Assembly (NCBI GenBank): GCA_937936325.1
Contig: CALGWV010000039.1
Location: forward strand, 1 to 36,861
Length of the DNA stretch: 36,861 nt
DNA from: an uncultured Bdellovibrionales bacterium
GTDB taxonomy: Bacteria > Bdellovibrionota > Bdellovibrionia > Bdellovibrionales > UBA1609
Direction: 5' to 3'
The notes under the pieces are model-generated. The model saw only the letters and a program-made list of their open reading frames with translations, was not told the origin of the DNA and searched no databases. Shown here piece after piece: positions 31,146 through 36,861 of this stretch (the first letter of the stretch is position 1; each line of letters begins with the position of its first letter). Both the position numbers and the translations under genes were made by a program.

Positions 31146-32111
31146 ATGTCTGTTTTTTTACTTTTAATTCAGTCCGCTTTTGCTGAGCGCTTTATGCCTT
31201 ATCAAGGGACTGCAATTGCCGCAGAGATAGATTATCTCTATAGCTTTCTTCTTATAGTCAGTCTCATTGCCTTCGTCATTTTAATTGGAGGCATGCTTTA
31301 TTTTGCCCTTAAATATAGACGAAAAGCAGACAATGAGCCCACCCCTAGAATCACACACAACACTGCTCTTGAGTTTTTGTGGAGTGGAATCCCTTTTATC
31401 ATTTTTATGATTGCATTTGCCTGGGGCCTTATCATACATAAAAAAATGGTGGACTTTCCTGATAAAGCCTTTGAGGTGCATGTTACAGGATATCGATGGG
31501 CTTGGGACTTTCAATATAAAAGTGGTAAAAAAATCACGAATGAACTTTATGTGCCTGCTGGTGAACCGGTGAAATTAATTATGACATCAAAAGATGTGAT
31601 TCATAGTTTTTTCATCCCAGCCTTTAGAGTGAAACAAGATGTGGTGCCTGGGCGATATACGGCGCTTTGGTTTGAAGCTAAAACCCCAGGTGTTTATCAA
31701 GTGTTTTGTACAGAATATTGCGGAACAAACCACTCAAGGATGTTAGCGAAACTCCACGTCCTCCCAAAGAAAAAATTTGAGAAATGGCTGTCTGACAATC
31801 CTTATAAAGGACTGAGTTTGGCTCAAAGGGGTGAAAAAATCTTAAAAGGTTCATGCGCCGCCTGCCACGGCCTTTCTAACGCTAGAAAAATTGGTCCTGG
31901 GTTCCAGGGGCTTTGGGGTAAGGAACGAGTTTTAGAAGATGGTACAACAGTTGTGGCCGATGCTGAGTACATCAGAAACTCCATCTTATATCCACAAAAA
32001 CAAATCGTAAAATCATACAATCAAGTCAAAATGAATTCGTACCAAGGGCAACTGAGCGAGGACGAACTCACCTATATTATTGAATATTTTAAAAATGAAA
32101 AAGGGAATTAA
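31146..32111 (+). CDS. coxB: Cytochrome c oxidase subunit II with fused cytochrome c domain (caa3 type)
   Basis: 321 residues. It starts at ATG 31146 with AAGGAG nine bases upstream; a TTG at 31116 would add ten residues that include the ribosome site. After a short signal peptide (QSAFA) come two membrane helices (about 30-52 and 72-92) and the cupredoxin domain. CuA ligands are H153, C188, E190 (backbone), C192, H196 and M199 in the pattern [13 protein letters not shown] cytochrome c domain follows, with C237, C240 and H241 (CAACH) and a Met in VKMNSYQG as the likely sixth ligand. This fusion defines caa3 oxidases, which accept electrons through their own haem c. It is two bases before coxA. 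Confidence 0.96.
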   Translation: MSVFLLLIQSAFAERFMPYQGTAIAAEIDYLYSFLLIVSLIAFVILIGGMLYFALKYRRKADNEPTPRITHNTALEFLWSGIPFIIFMIAFAWGLIIHKKMVDFPDKAFEVHVTGYRWAWDFQYKSGKKITNELYVPAGEPVKLIMTSKDVIHSFFIPAFRVKQDVVPGRYTALWFEAKTPGVYQVFCTEYCGTNHSRMLAKLHVLPKKKFEKWLSDNPYKGLSLAQRGEKILKGSCAACHGLSNARKIGPGFQGLWGKERVLEDGTTVVADAEYIRNSILYPQKQIVKSYNQVKMNSYQGQLSEDELTYIIEYFKNEKGN

Positions 32112-32113
32112 TT

Positions 32114-33703
32114 ATGGCTCATGACTCACAGGTCTCTTACCTTAAATATGGAAATCAAACAGGGCTCTGGTCTTGGCTGACAACGTTGGATCATAAAAAA
32201 ATTGGAATCATGTACTTTATTTCAATTTTTATATTCTTTTTTATTGGTGGCATGTTCGCACTTTTAATGAGACTCGAACTTCTCCACCCAGAACCTTTAT
32301 TTTCTGCTGACCAATACAACCAAATGATGACCTACCATGGAGCGATTATGACCTTTATGGTGATCATCCCAGGTGTGCCTGCTTTTCTAGGTAACTTCCT
32401 CCTGCCACTTATGATTGGAGCTAAGGATGTGGCCTTCCCTCGTGTGAACCTCATGAGTTGGTACTGCTTAATGATTGGGGCGGCGATCTCCTTTGCTACT
32501 ATTTTCTTTGGTGGTGTGGATACAGGTTGGACGTTTTACACACCTTATAGTTTAGAAACCTCGGGCAATACCATCATGATGGTCCTAGGGGCTTTTGTGA
32601 TGGGATTTTCATCTATCTTAACGGGTGTGAACTTCATTGTGACCATCCATAGACTGAGAGCTCCAGGGATGGGTTTCTTCCAGATGCCGCTTATGGTTTG
32701 GGCTCTTTACTCAACAGCCATAATTCAGGTTGTAGCGACTCCGGTTCTAGCTATCACTCTGCTTCTACTGGCTTTAGAAAAAGTTTTTGGAGTGGGGATT
32801 TTTGATCCTAAGCTAGGAGGCGACCCTGTATTGTTCCAGCATTATTTTTGGTTTTACTCTCACCCCGCTGTTTATATTATGATCCTGCCCTCAATGGGAA
32901 TCATCAGTGAGCTGATTACGACATTTTCAAGAAAAATTATTTTTGGTTACCGTGCCATCGTATACTCTACTTTTGGAATTGCCTCAGTCAGCTTTTTCGT
33001 TTGGGGTCACCATATGTTTGTCAGTGGCCAGTCTTATTGGACAGGATGGATCTTTTCACTTCTCACAATGCTTGTCGGTGTACCCACAGCTATTAAAGCT
33101 TTTAACTGGGTTGCCACAATGTACAGAGGCTCTATCAGCTTTAAGGCGCCAATGCTTTTTGCTTTTGGGTACCTGTTTTTATTTTCAATCGGTGGAATCA
33201 CAGGAATCTACTTAGCCGTTATCCCTATAGACGTTCACTTTCATGACACTTATTTTGTTGTGGCCCATTTCCACTATGTGATGGTTGGAGGAACACTTCT
33301 TGCTTTGACTGGCGGGCTCTATTATTGGTTTCCAAAAATGTTTGGAAAAATATGTAGTGAACTAGGGTCACAGATTTCTTTTTTCCTTATTTTTGTAGGT
33401 TTTAATGTGACGTTTTTTCCTCAGTTTGTTTTAGGACATATGGGAATGCCAAGACGTTATCACACCTATCTTCCTGAATTTGAGACTCTCAACATTATCT
33501 CAACTGTTGGATCTTGGATGATTGCTTCTGGTTTCTTTGTTACTTTAGGTGTTGTCATTTACGCCCTTCTCAAAGGGCCGAAATCTGGAGATAATCCTTG
33601 GGGTGGAACAACATTGGAATGGAAGACAAGCTCTCCACCTCCCCATGAGAACTTTGAAACAATTCCGACTGTAACTGGAGGTCCTTATGAGTATGGCAGT
33701 TGA
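32114..33703 (+). CDS. coxA: Cytochrome c oxidase subunit I, A2-type haem-copper oxidase
   Basis: 529 residues, twelve predicted membrane helices. It reduces O2 to water and pumps protons. Ligands are all present: H75 and H387 (low-spin haem a), H385 (haem a3), and H250, H299 and H300 (CuB), with Y254 as the cross-linked tyrosine. The helix VI sequence is YSHPAVY (248-254) in place of GHPEVY; the missing Glu and the Tyr-Ser pair are markers of the A2 subfamily, as in Rhodothermus and Thermus caa3 oxidases. ATG 32114 lies two bases after coxB, and the stop overlaps coxC by 17 bases. Haem A synthesis genes are not in this window. Confidence 0.97.
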   Translation: MAHDSQVSYLKYGNQTGLWSWLTTLDHKKIGIMYFISIFIFFFIGGMFALLMRLELLHPEPLFSADQYNQMMTYHGAIMTFMVIIPGVPAFLGNFLLPLMIGAKDVAFPRVNLMSWYCLMIGAAISFATIFFGGVDTGWTFYTPYSLETSGNTIMMVLGAFVMGFSSILTGVNFIVTIHRLRAPGMGFFQMPLMVWALYSTAIIQVVATPVLAITLLLLALEKVFGVGIFDPKLGGDPVLFQHYFWFYSHPAVYIMILPSMGIISELITTFSRKIIFGYRAIVYSTFGIASVSFFVWGHHMFVSGQSYWTGWIFSLLTMLVGVPTAIKAFNWVATMYRGSISFKAPMLFAFGYLFLFSIGGITGIYLAVIPIDVHFHDTYFVVAHFHYVMVGGTLLALTGGLYYWFPKMFGKICSELGSQISFFLIFVGFNVTFFPQFVLGHMGMPRRYHTYLPEFETLNIISTVGSWMIASGFFVTLGVVIYALLKGPKSGDNPWGGTTLEWKTSSPPPHENFETIPTVTGGPYEYGS

Positions 33704-34331
33704 TCATTTAAACGGTGAAGCATTACACCATTTTCCAGATGCACACACAGAGTTTGAAGCCAGCAAGCTGGGTATTTGGCTTTTTTTATGCACAGAAATT
33801 TTAATGTTTGGTGGACTTTTTGTAGCATACTTTATCTTCCATGGTCTTTACCCTGAGGCTTTTGTCGAAGGGGCTAAATATACGGATTGGAAATTAGGGG
33901 CAGCAAACACAGTTGTTCTTTTGTTTAGTTCTCTCACAATTGCTTTGGCCGTTCATTTCTTACAGAAAGATAATATTAAAGCTGCAGCAGTAAATTTAGC
34001 TATCACTTTTGGTTGTGCCGCTCTTTTTATGCTGATTAAAGGCATTGAGTACAGTCATAAGATACATGAAGGTTTGCTTCCCGGGCGCTGGTTTTCACAT
34101 GCTAAAGAGGCCCAAGAGCTGCCCACCTATTTTGCGATTTACTTCACAACAACAGGGATTCATGGGCTTCACGTACTCATTGGTATGGCTTTGATCATTT
34201 GGGTTTTTATACGCACAATTAGAGGTGGCTTTAATAGTCGTTATTATACTGCTGTTGAGGGTGTGGCTTTGTATTGGCATTTAGTCGATTTAGTTTGGAT
34301 TTTTCTTTTTCCTTTACTTTATTTAGTATAG
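33687..34331 (+). CDS. coxC: Cytochrome c oxidase subunit III
   Basis: 214 residues. It has five predicted membrane helices, the short form that lacks the first two helices of the seven-helix mitochondrial protein. Typical segments are [20 protein letters not shown] (near 24-43) and [15 protein letters not shown] (near 154-168), then [18 protein letters not shown] at the end. The subunit stabilises subunit I and helps proton uptake. The start ATG 33687 lies inside the end of coxA, with a second in-frame ATG at 33693. The 17-base overlap points to coupled translation. Confidence 0.95.
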   Translation: MSMAVDHLNGEALHHFPDAHTEFEASKLGIWLFLCTEILMFGGLFVAYFIFHGLYPEAFVEGAKYTDWKLGAANTVVLLFSSLTIALAVHFLQKDNIKAAAVNLAITFGCAALFMLIKGIEYSHKIHEGLLPGRWFSHAKEAQELPTYFAIYFTTTGIHGLHVLIGMALIIWVFIRTIRGGFNSRYYTAVEGVALYWHLVDLVWIFLFPLLYLV

Positions 34332-34353
34332 TTTTCTTGCGGAGATAGTTTAT

Positions 34354-34659
34354 ATGTCAGATCACAAACATCATATTATGCCACTCAAAGTTTATGTTTC
34401 AGTTTTTGCATGTCTTTTAGTGCTCACGGTAGTGACCGTCTGGGTTTCTTTATTTGATTTCGGAAAACTCAACATGTGGATCGCCATGTTCGTGGCCTCC
34501 ATTAAAGCTGGACTCGTTGCCATGTATTTTATGCAACTGAAGTACGATAACAGACTTTATTTATACATATTACTCGCTGGCTTTGCTTTCTTGGCCCTGC
34601 TCCTTGGTGTCACTGTTTTTGACATCTCTACGAGAGTGATGCAAAGTTCCACGCTTTAA
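34354..34659 (+). CDS. coxD: Cytochrome c oxidase subunit IV
   Basis: 101 residues with three predicted membrane helices (about 11-31, 37-60 and 67-90). It belongs to the small bacterial subunit IV family: MWIAMFVASIKAGLVAMYFM is the family signature, with a Lys in the membrane. The N-terminus is His-rich (MSDHKHH). Its job in relatives is assembly or stability of the CuB site. GGAG lies about ten bases before ATG 34354, 22 bases after coxC. It is the last gene of the oxidase operon, followed by a hairpin terminator. Confidence 0.93.
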   Translation: MSDHKHHIMPLKVYVSVFACLLVLTVVTVWVSLFDFGKLNMWIAMFVASIKAGLVAMYFMQLKYDNRLYLYILLAGFAFLALLLGVTVFDISTRVMQSSTL

Positions 34660-34693
34660 ACTTATTGAAATCACTCAATTGCTCCGCAATTTA

Positions 34694-34730
34694 AATCTAG
34701 TTTGAAATTATTTTAAACTAGATTGCTCTT
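34694..34730 (+). terminator. Intrinsic terminator of the oxidase operon
   Basis: AATCTAGTTT (34694-34703) pairs with AAACTAGATT (34715-34724), and three more pairs close the loop to about five bases. It is followed by GCTCTTTTC, a T-rich tail, 35 bases past the coxD stop. It also lies between convergent genes and could serve the LysR gene ending at 34774. Confidence 0.65.
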
Positions 34731-34773
34731 TTCTATGGCCTCTCTCAACTAGGGTGCTTCTTGAATTAGATGT

Positions 34774-35595
34774 TTATGTTTTATTTTTAGTCTGCTTGAT
34801 CAGATTTATAATATGTTTGAACGCATTATTTTTTGGCATATCCGCGCGGTAGACAACAAAGCAGTTTGATGTTTTTAGCTTGGTGATCAACTTTATTTTT
34901 TTTTCATCTTCTACTATTGTGTTGGGCAAAATGCCCATGAATTTTGAAGACTGTTTTAAAAGTGAGTAGATAAGATTGTAGTTATTGATTTTTTTTGGAG
35001 TAGCTTTAACTTGCCCCAACATCCAAACAATTTCTACGGTCTGATGATTATACAAAATTTCTTTTTGCTTCAAACCCGATTTTGAGTATAACCCCAAATA
35101 CTCTGACCATAATTTTTTAATGACAAGATCAGGAAACGGAATTGGATCTATGGCTACTGCTACATCAACAACACCGTCTCGCACAGCTTCAACGGCTTTT
35201 CTTGAGGTCGACAGTTCAACTTCAATATCAATACCAGTACTTGAGAGCTCTTTTAGTAATTTAGGCAAAAAAGTATTGGCAATGACGGGATGACACTGAA
35301 GCTTAAACTTACCGCTAAGCTCTTTAGAATTTTTATCAAATTCTTGCAGAGCTTTTAATGAAGTGTCTCGAACGCTTAGGGCATGTTTTAAGTATATCTC
35401 ACCATAAGAGGTCAGCCTTAAACTTCTGGCACTCCTCACAAAGAGTTTGTGGCCGAGTTCAATCTCCAATTTTTTAATACTTTTTGATAGGCCAGATTGC
35501 ATTACCCGTGATCGATCAGCGGCCTTGGAAAAACTTTTCTCATGGGCCACATTGATAAAATCTAAAGTCTCTTTCTTTAAGTATAAATCAGTCAT
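34774..35595 (-). CDS. LysR-family transcriptional regulator
   Basis: 273 residues from ATG 35595; a TTG at 35649 would add 18 residues before the conserved domain. The N-terminal winged helix-turn-helix is typical: FINVAHEKSFSKAADRS, then VMQSGLSKSIKKLEIELGHK and LFVRSARSLRLTSYGEIYL. A linker helix leads to a periplasmic-binding-like effector domain (about 75-265) that is a little shorter than average; FKLQCHPVIANTFLPKLLKE begins it. The ligand is unknown. It is divergent from the small secreted-protein gene at 35836, the classic LysR layout, and the space between holds several dyads. It is not obviously tied to the oxidase operon, which it faces. Confidence 0.92.
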   Translation of the reverse strand: MTDLYLKKETLDFINVAHEKSFSKAADRSRVMQSGLSKSIKKLEIELGHKLFVRSARSLRLTSYGEIYLKHALSVRDTSLKALQEFDKNSKELSGKFKLQCHPVIANTFLPKLLKELSSTGIDIEVELSTSRKAVEAVRDGVVDVAVAIDPIPFPDLVIKKLWSEYLGLYSKSGLKQKEILYNHQTVEIVWMLGQVKATPKKINNYNLIYSLLKQSSKFMGILPNTIVEDEKKIKLITKLKTSNCFVVYRADMPKNNAFKHIINLIKQTKNKT

Positions 35596-35702
35596 AGTCC
35601 ATTTCAGAATAGCTGCTATATCTAAAAAAGTATAGATAAAGGTCACCAAAAGAATTAAATTGTATAAGTACTTAACAAAAACTTAAAGTACTAAAGACTT
35701 AA

Positions 35703-35746
35703 CTAGAAAGGATGGCTTCTAGATAAATTTATAAACTTCTTAAGAA
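35703..35746. promoter_or_regulatory. Two dyad-symmetric sites between LysR and its divergent neighbour
   Basis: CTAGAA (35703-35708) and TTCTAG (35717-35722) form a 20-bp dyad with an eight-base centre. TTCTTAAGAA (35737-35746) is a perfect palindrome and shares the TTCT...AGAA half-sites with the palindrome at 35807. They are candidate regulator sites by position and symmetry only. AT-rich sequence makes chance matches common. Confidence 0.35.
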
Positions 35747-35806
35747 ACTTTACAAGTTTACTATTTGGCTCTTTTTCTTTGTGCTGTTTTTAATTAACAA
35801 CTATTT

Positions 35807-35825
35807 TTAAGTTCTAAGAACTTAA
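35807..35825. promoter_or_regulatory. 19-bp palindrome abutting a ribosome-binding site
   Basis: TTAAGTTCT and AGAACTTAA are exact complements around one central A. The GGGAG ribosome site of the 35836 gene starts at the next base (35826). In DNA it would be an operator; in mRNA it would fold as a seven-pair hairpin beside the Shine-Dalgarno site and could modulate translation. Which of the two applies cannot be told from the sequence. Confidence 0.5.
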
Positions 35826-35835
35826 GGGAGACAAA

Positions 35836-36366
35836 ATGCTCACTAAAATGACATCTATCTTATGTGTATTAATTTTTAGCCAAGTCAGTTTTGCTGGCGG
35901 TGGCAATGGTTCCTCAGGATGCAGCAGTGGGAATGTAAAGAGCTTAGACCTCAAGCTAACCAGGGTTAAAGATCGTATAGGTACACCTATTAAAATCAAA
36001 GCCTATACAAAGAAATGTATTAATAGCCAGACAGATCATTTTGTAGACATTATAATACCTGGCAACCCTTTAGCAGACATCAGCTTAAAAAACTCCTTAC
36101 GCCACCATTATTTGATAAGTCATCTAGATGAAACAGGAATACCTACTGCTTTTATTGCTCAAGACGCAGGCTTTCCAATTAGAACTGAGGACAGAGACCC
36201 ACGTAAAGACAGAACATTGAGTTTTAACCATTTCTTTGCAAATAGAAAATCTGCAGAATCCATTATTGGCTCCAGATCTGATTTTTATATTATACGTCAA
36301 AGTGAAATCGTGCCTGGTAAATTCATTACTTCTCAAGTGTTAAAAGTTGAATTTCCAAAAGATTAA
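35836..36366 (+). CDS. Small secreted protein of unknown function
   Basis: 176 residues. The signal peptide runs to VSFAG (about 17-21), followed by a glycine/serine-rich stretch with two Cys (GGGNGSSGCSSG, 21-32, plus C61) and a mixed domain with no motif I recognise. ATG 35836 has GGGAG five bases upstream. It is divergent from the LysR gene, so it is the most likely target of that regulator (inference). No other gene follows it on the strand in this window. Confidence 0.75.
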   Translation: MLTKMTSILCVLIFSQVSFAGGGNGSSGCSSGNVKSLDLKLTRVKDRIGTPIKIKAYTKKCINSQTDHFVDIIIPGNPLADISLKNSLRHHYLISHLDETGIPTAFIAQDAGFPIRTEDRDPRKDRTLSFNHFFANRKSAESIIGSRSDFYIIRQSEIVPGKFITSQVLKVEFPKD

Positions 36367-36439
36367 AGTTGAAACCATGCTACTTAGAGTCAACGACCTC
36401 GGCATTTCTTCAAGAGCATCTCAATATTTATATGCATTC

Positions 36440-36601
36440 ATAACTCAAATCCGCTGATAGGCAGCGAGGGAAAACCCCTCAAACGTGCTTTACAACAGAG
36501 TCCAGCGCAAAAACTTTCCCTAGCATCGCGCTCGAGAGCACGATGCTAGGGAGGTGCGTTTTAGGGGTTTTCACTGCAGCCTATCCGAGGATCAGGGTTA
36601 T
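36440..36601. repeat. Long imperfect inverted repeat with strong inner hairpin
   Basis: Nested complementary segments: ATAAC/GTTAT (36440-36444, 36597-36601), GATAGGC/GCCTATC (36456-36462, 36579-36585), and AAAACCCCT/AGGGGTTTT (36471-36479, 36563-36571). All three pairs share a centre near 36521. Inside lies CCCTAGCATCG/CGATGCTAGGG (36518-36528, 36541-36551), continued by GCTC/GAGC. A further pair ACTTAGAGT/ACTCTAAGT (36382-36390, 36640-36648) shares roughly the same centre (about 36515). This is too extended for a simple terminator; a structured RNA or a fold-back repeat element is likelier. The rest of 36367-36861 holds no gene I can support. Confidence 0.65.
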
Positions 36602-36861
36602 AATTGGCTCCATTTTAATTCATCCGCTCACGAAGTCCTACTCTAAGTTAAATAAACCAGCAATTCCCGTCAAGAGTTGATTCTAGTTCCTCAAAGTGCA
36701 GTTAAGCCTTGAGGCTAGTGAATCTTGGGATTTGGATAAAGAAATGCCTATCAGACTATCAGATTGAGAGTCTGCAAAACAACTGATTCAAAAGATCTTC
36801 GAGCCTTGCTTTGGACATGGACTTATAAGAAATTTGTTTTAAGATGAGTTGATTTCATCCC

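Noticed and set aside
36440-36601. The large inverted repeat considered as an integron attC site
   Set aside because: The right end GTTATAA does not match the GTTRRRY core, the left end lacks RYYYAAC, and no integrase or cassette array is present.
36700-36861. AAGATGAGTTGATTTCATCC at the window edge, loosely like a 23S rRNA 3' motif
   Set aside because: The likeness is short and imperfect, and the surrounding sequence does not follow rRNA. No rRNA or tRNA was recognised anywhere in the window.

Overview
The window reads as chromosomal DNA of a low-to-mid GC, Gram-negative predatory-type bacterium of the Bdellovibrionota, probably Bdellovibrionales. The case rests on a TIGR02147-type regulator (a family concentrated in Bdellovibrio relatives and Fibrobacter), many Sec and lipoprotein signal peptides, an OmpA-type outer membrane protein, a caa3-type oxidase and AT-rich intergenic DNA. 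The placement is inference from gene content, not from a marker tree.

Layout. 1-1.8 kb: a lytic-transglycosylase-like gene overlapping a secreted unknown, then about 500 bp without an intact gene that may hold a gene relic. 1.9-5.3 kb: mfd. 5.4-6.2 kb: a convergent TIGR02147 regulator with a perfect AT palindrome ahead of its start. 6.3-9.0 kb: two unrecognised exported proteins. 9.1-18.9 kb, minus strand: a three-gene operon of a 2653-residue lipoprotein (22 four-cysteine repeats plus an RCC1-like C-terminal domain), an OmpA-domain barrel protein and a small lipoprotein. 19.3-25 kb: a HAD phosphatase divergent from topA, then a Prc-type protease. 25.0-29.5 kb, minus strand: a compact pantothenate/CoA operon (BamE-like lipoprotein, Rossmann/DUF2520 protein, panB, panC, coaBC, coaX). 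29.8-34.7 kb: a cytochrome oxidase operon (cytochrome c, SCO, subunits II, I, III, IV). 34.8-36.4 kb: a LysR regulator divergent from a small secreted protein. 36.4-36.9 kb: no gene, but a long imperfect inverted repeat with a strong inner hairpin.

How the genes work together. The pan/coa genes run from ketoisovalerate and pantoate to 4'-phosphopantetheine; aspartate decarboxylase and a classical ketopantoate reductase are absent here, and the DUF2520 dehydrogenase-like protein sits where the reductase would be expected. The cox operon supplies the catalytic and structural subunits of an A2-type oxygen reductase with a cytochrome c fused to subunit II, plus a copper chaperone and an extra membrane-anchored cytochrome c. 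The giant lipoprotein and its two partners look like a cell-envelope assembly.

The most unusual features are the giant lipoprotein, whose units 13-22 repeat units 3-12 in order (a ten-unit block duplication), the DUF2520 gene whose nucleotide-binding motif lies upstream of every ATG/GTG/TTG start in its frame, and the 3'-end inverted repeat.
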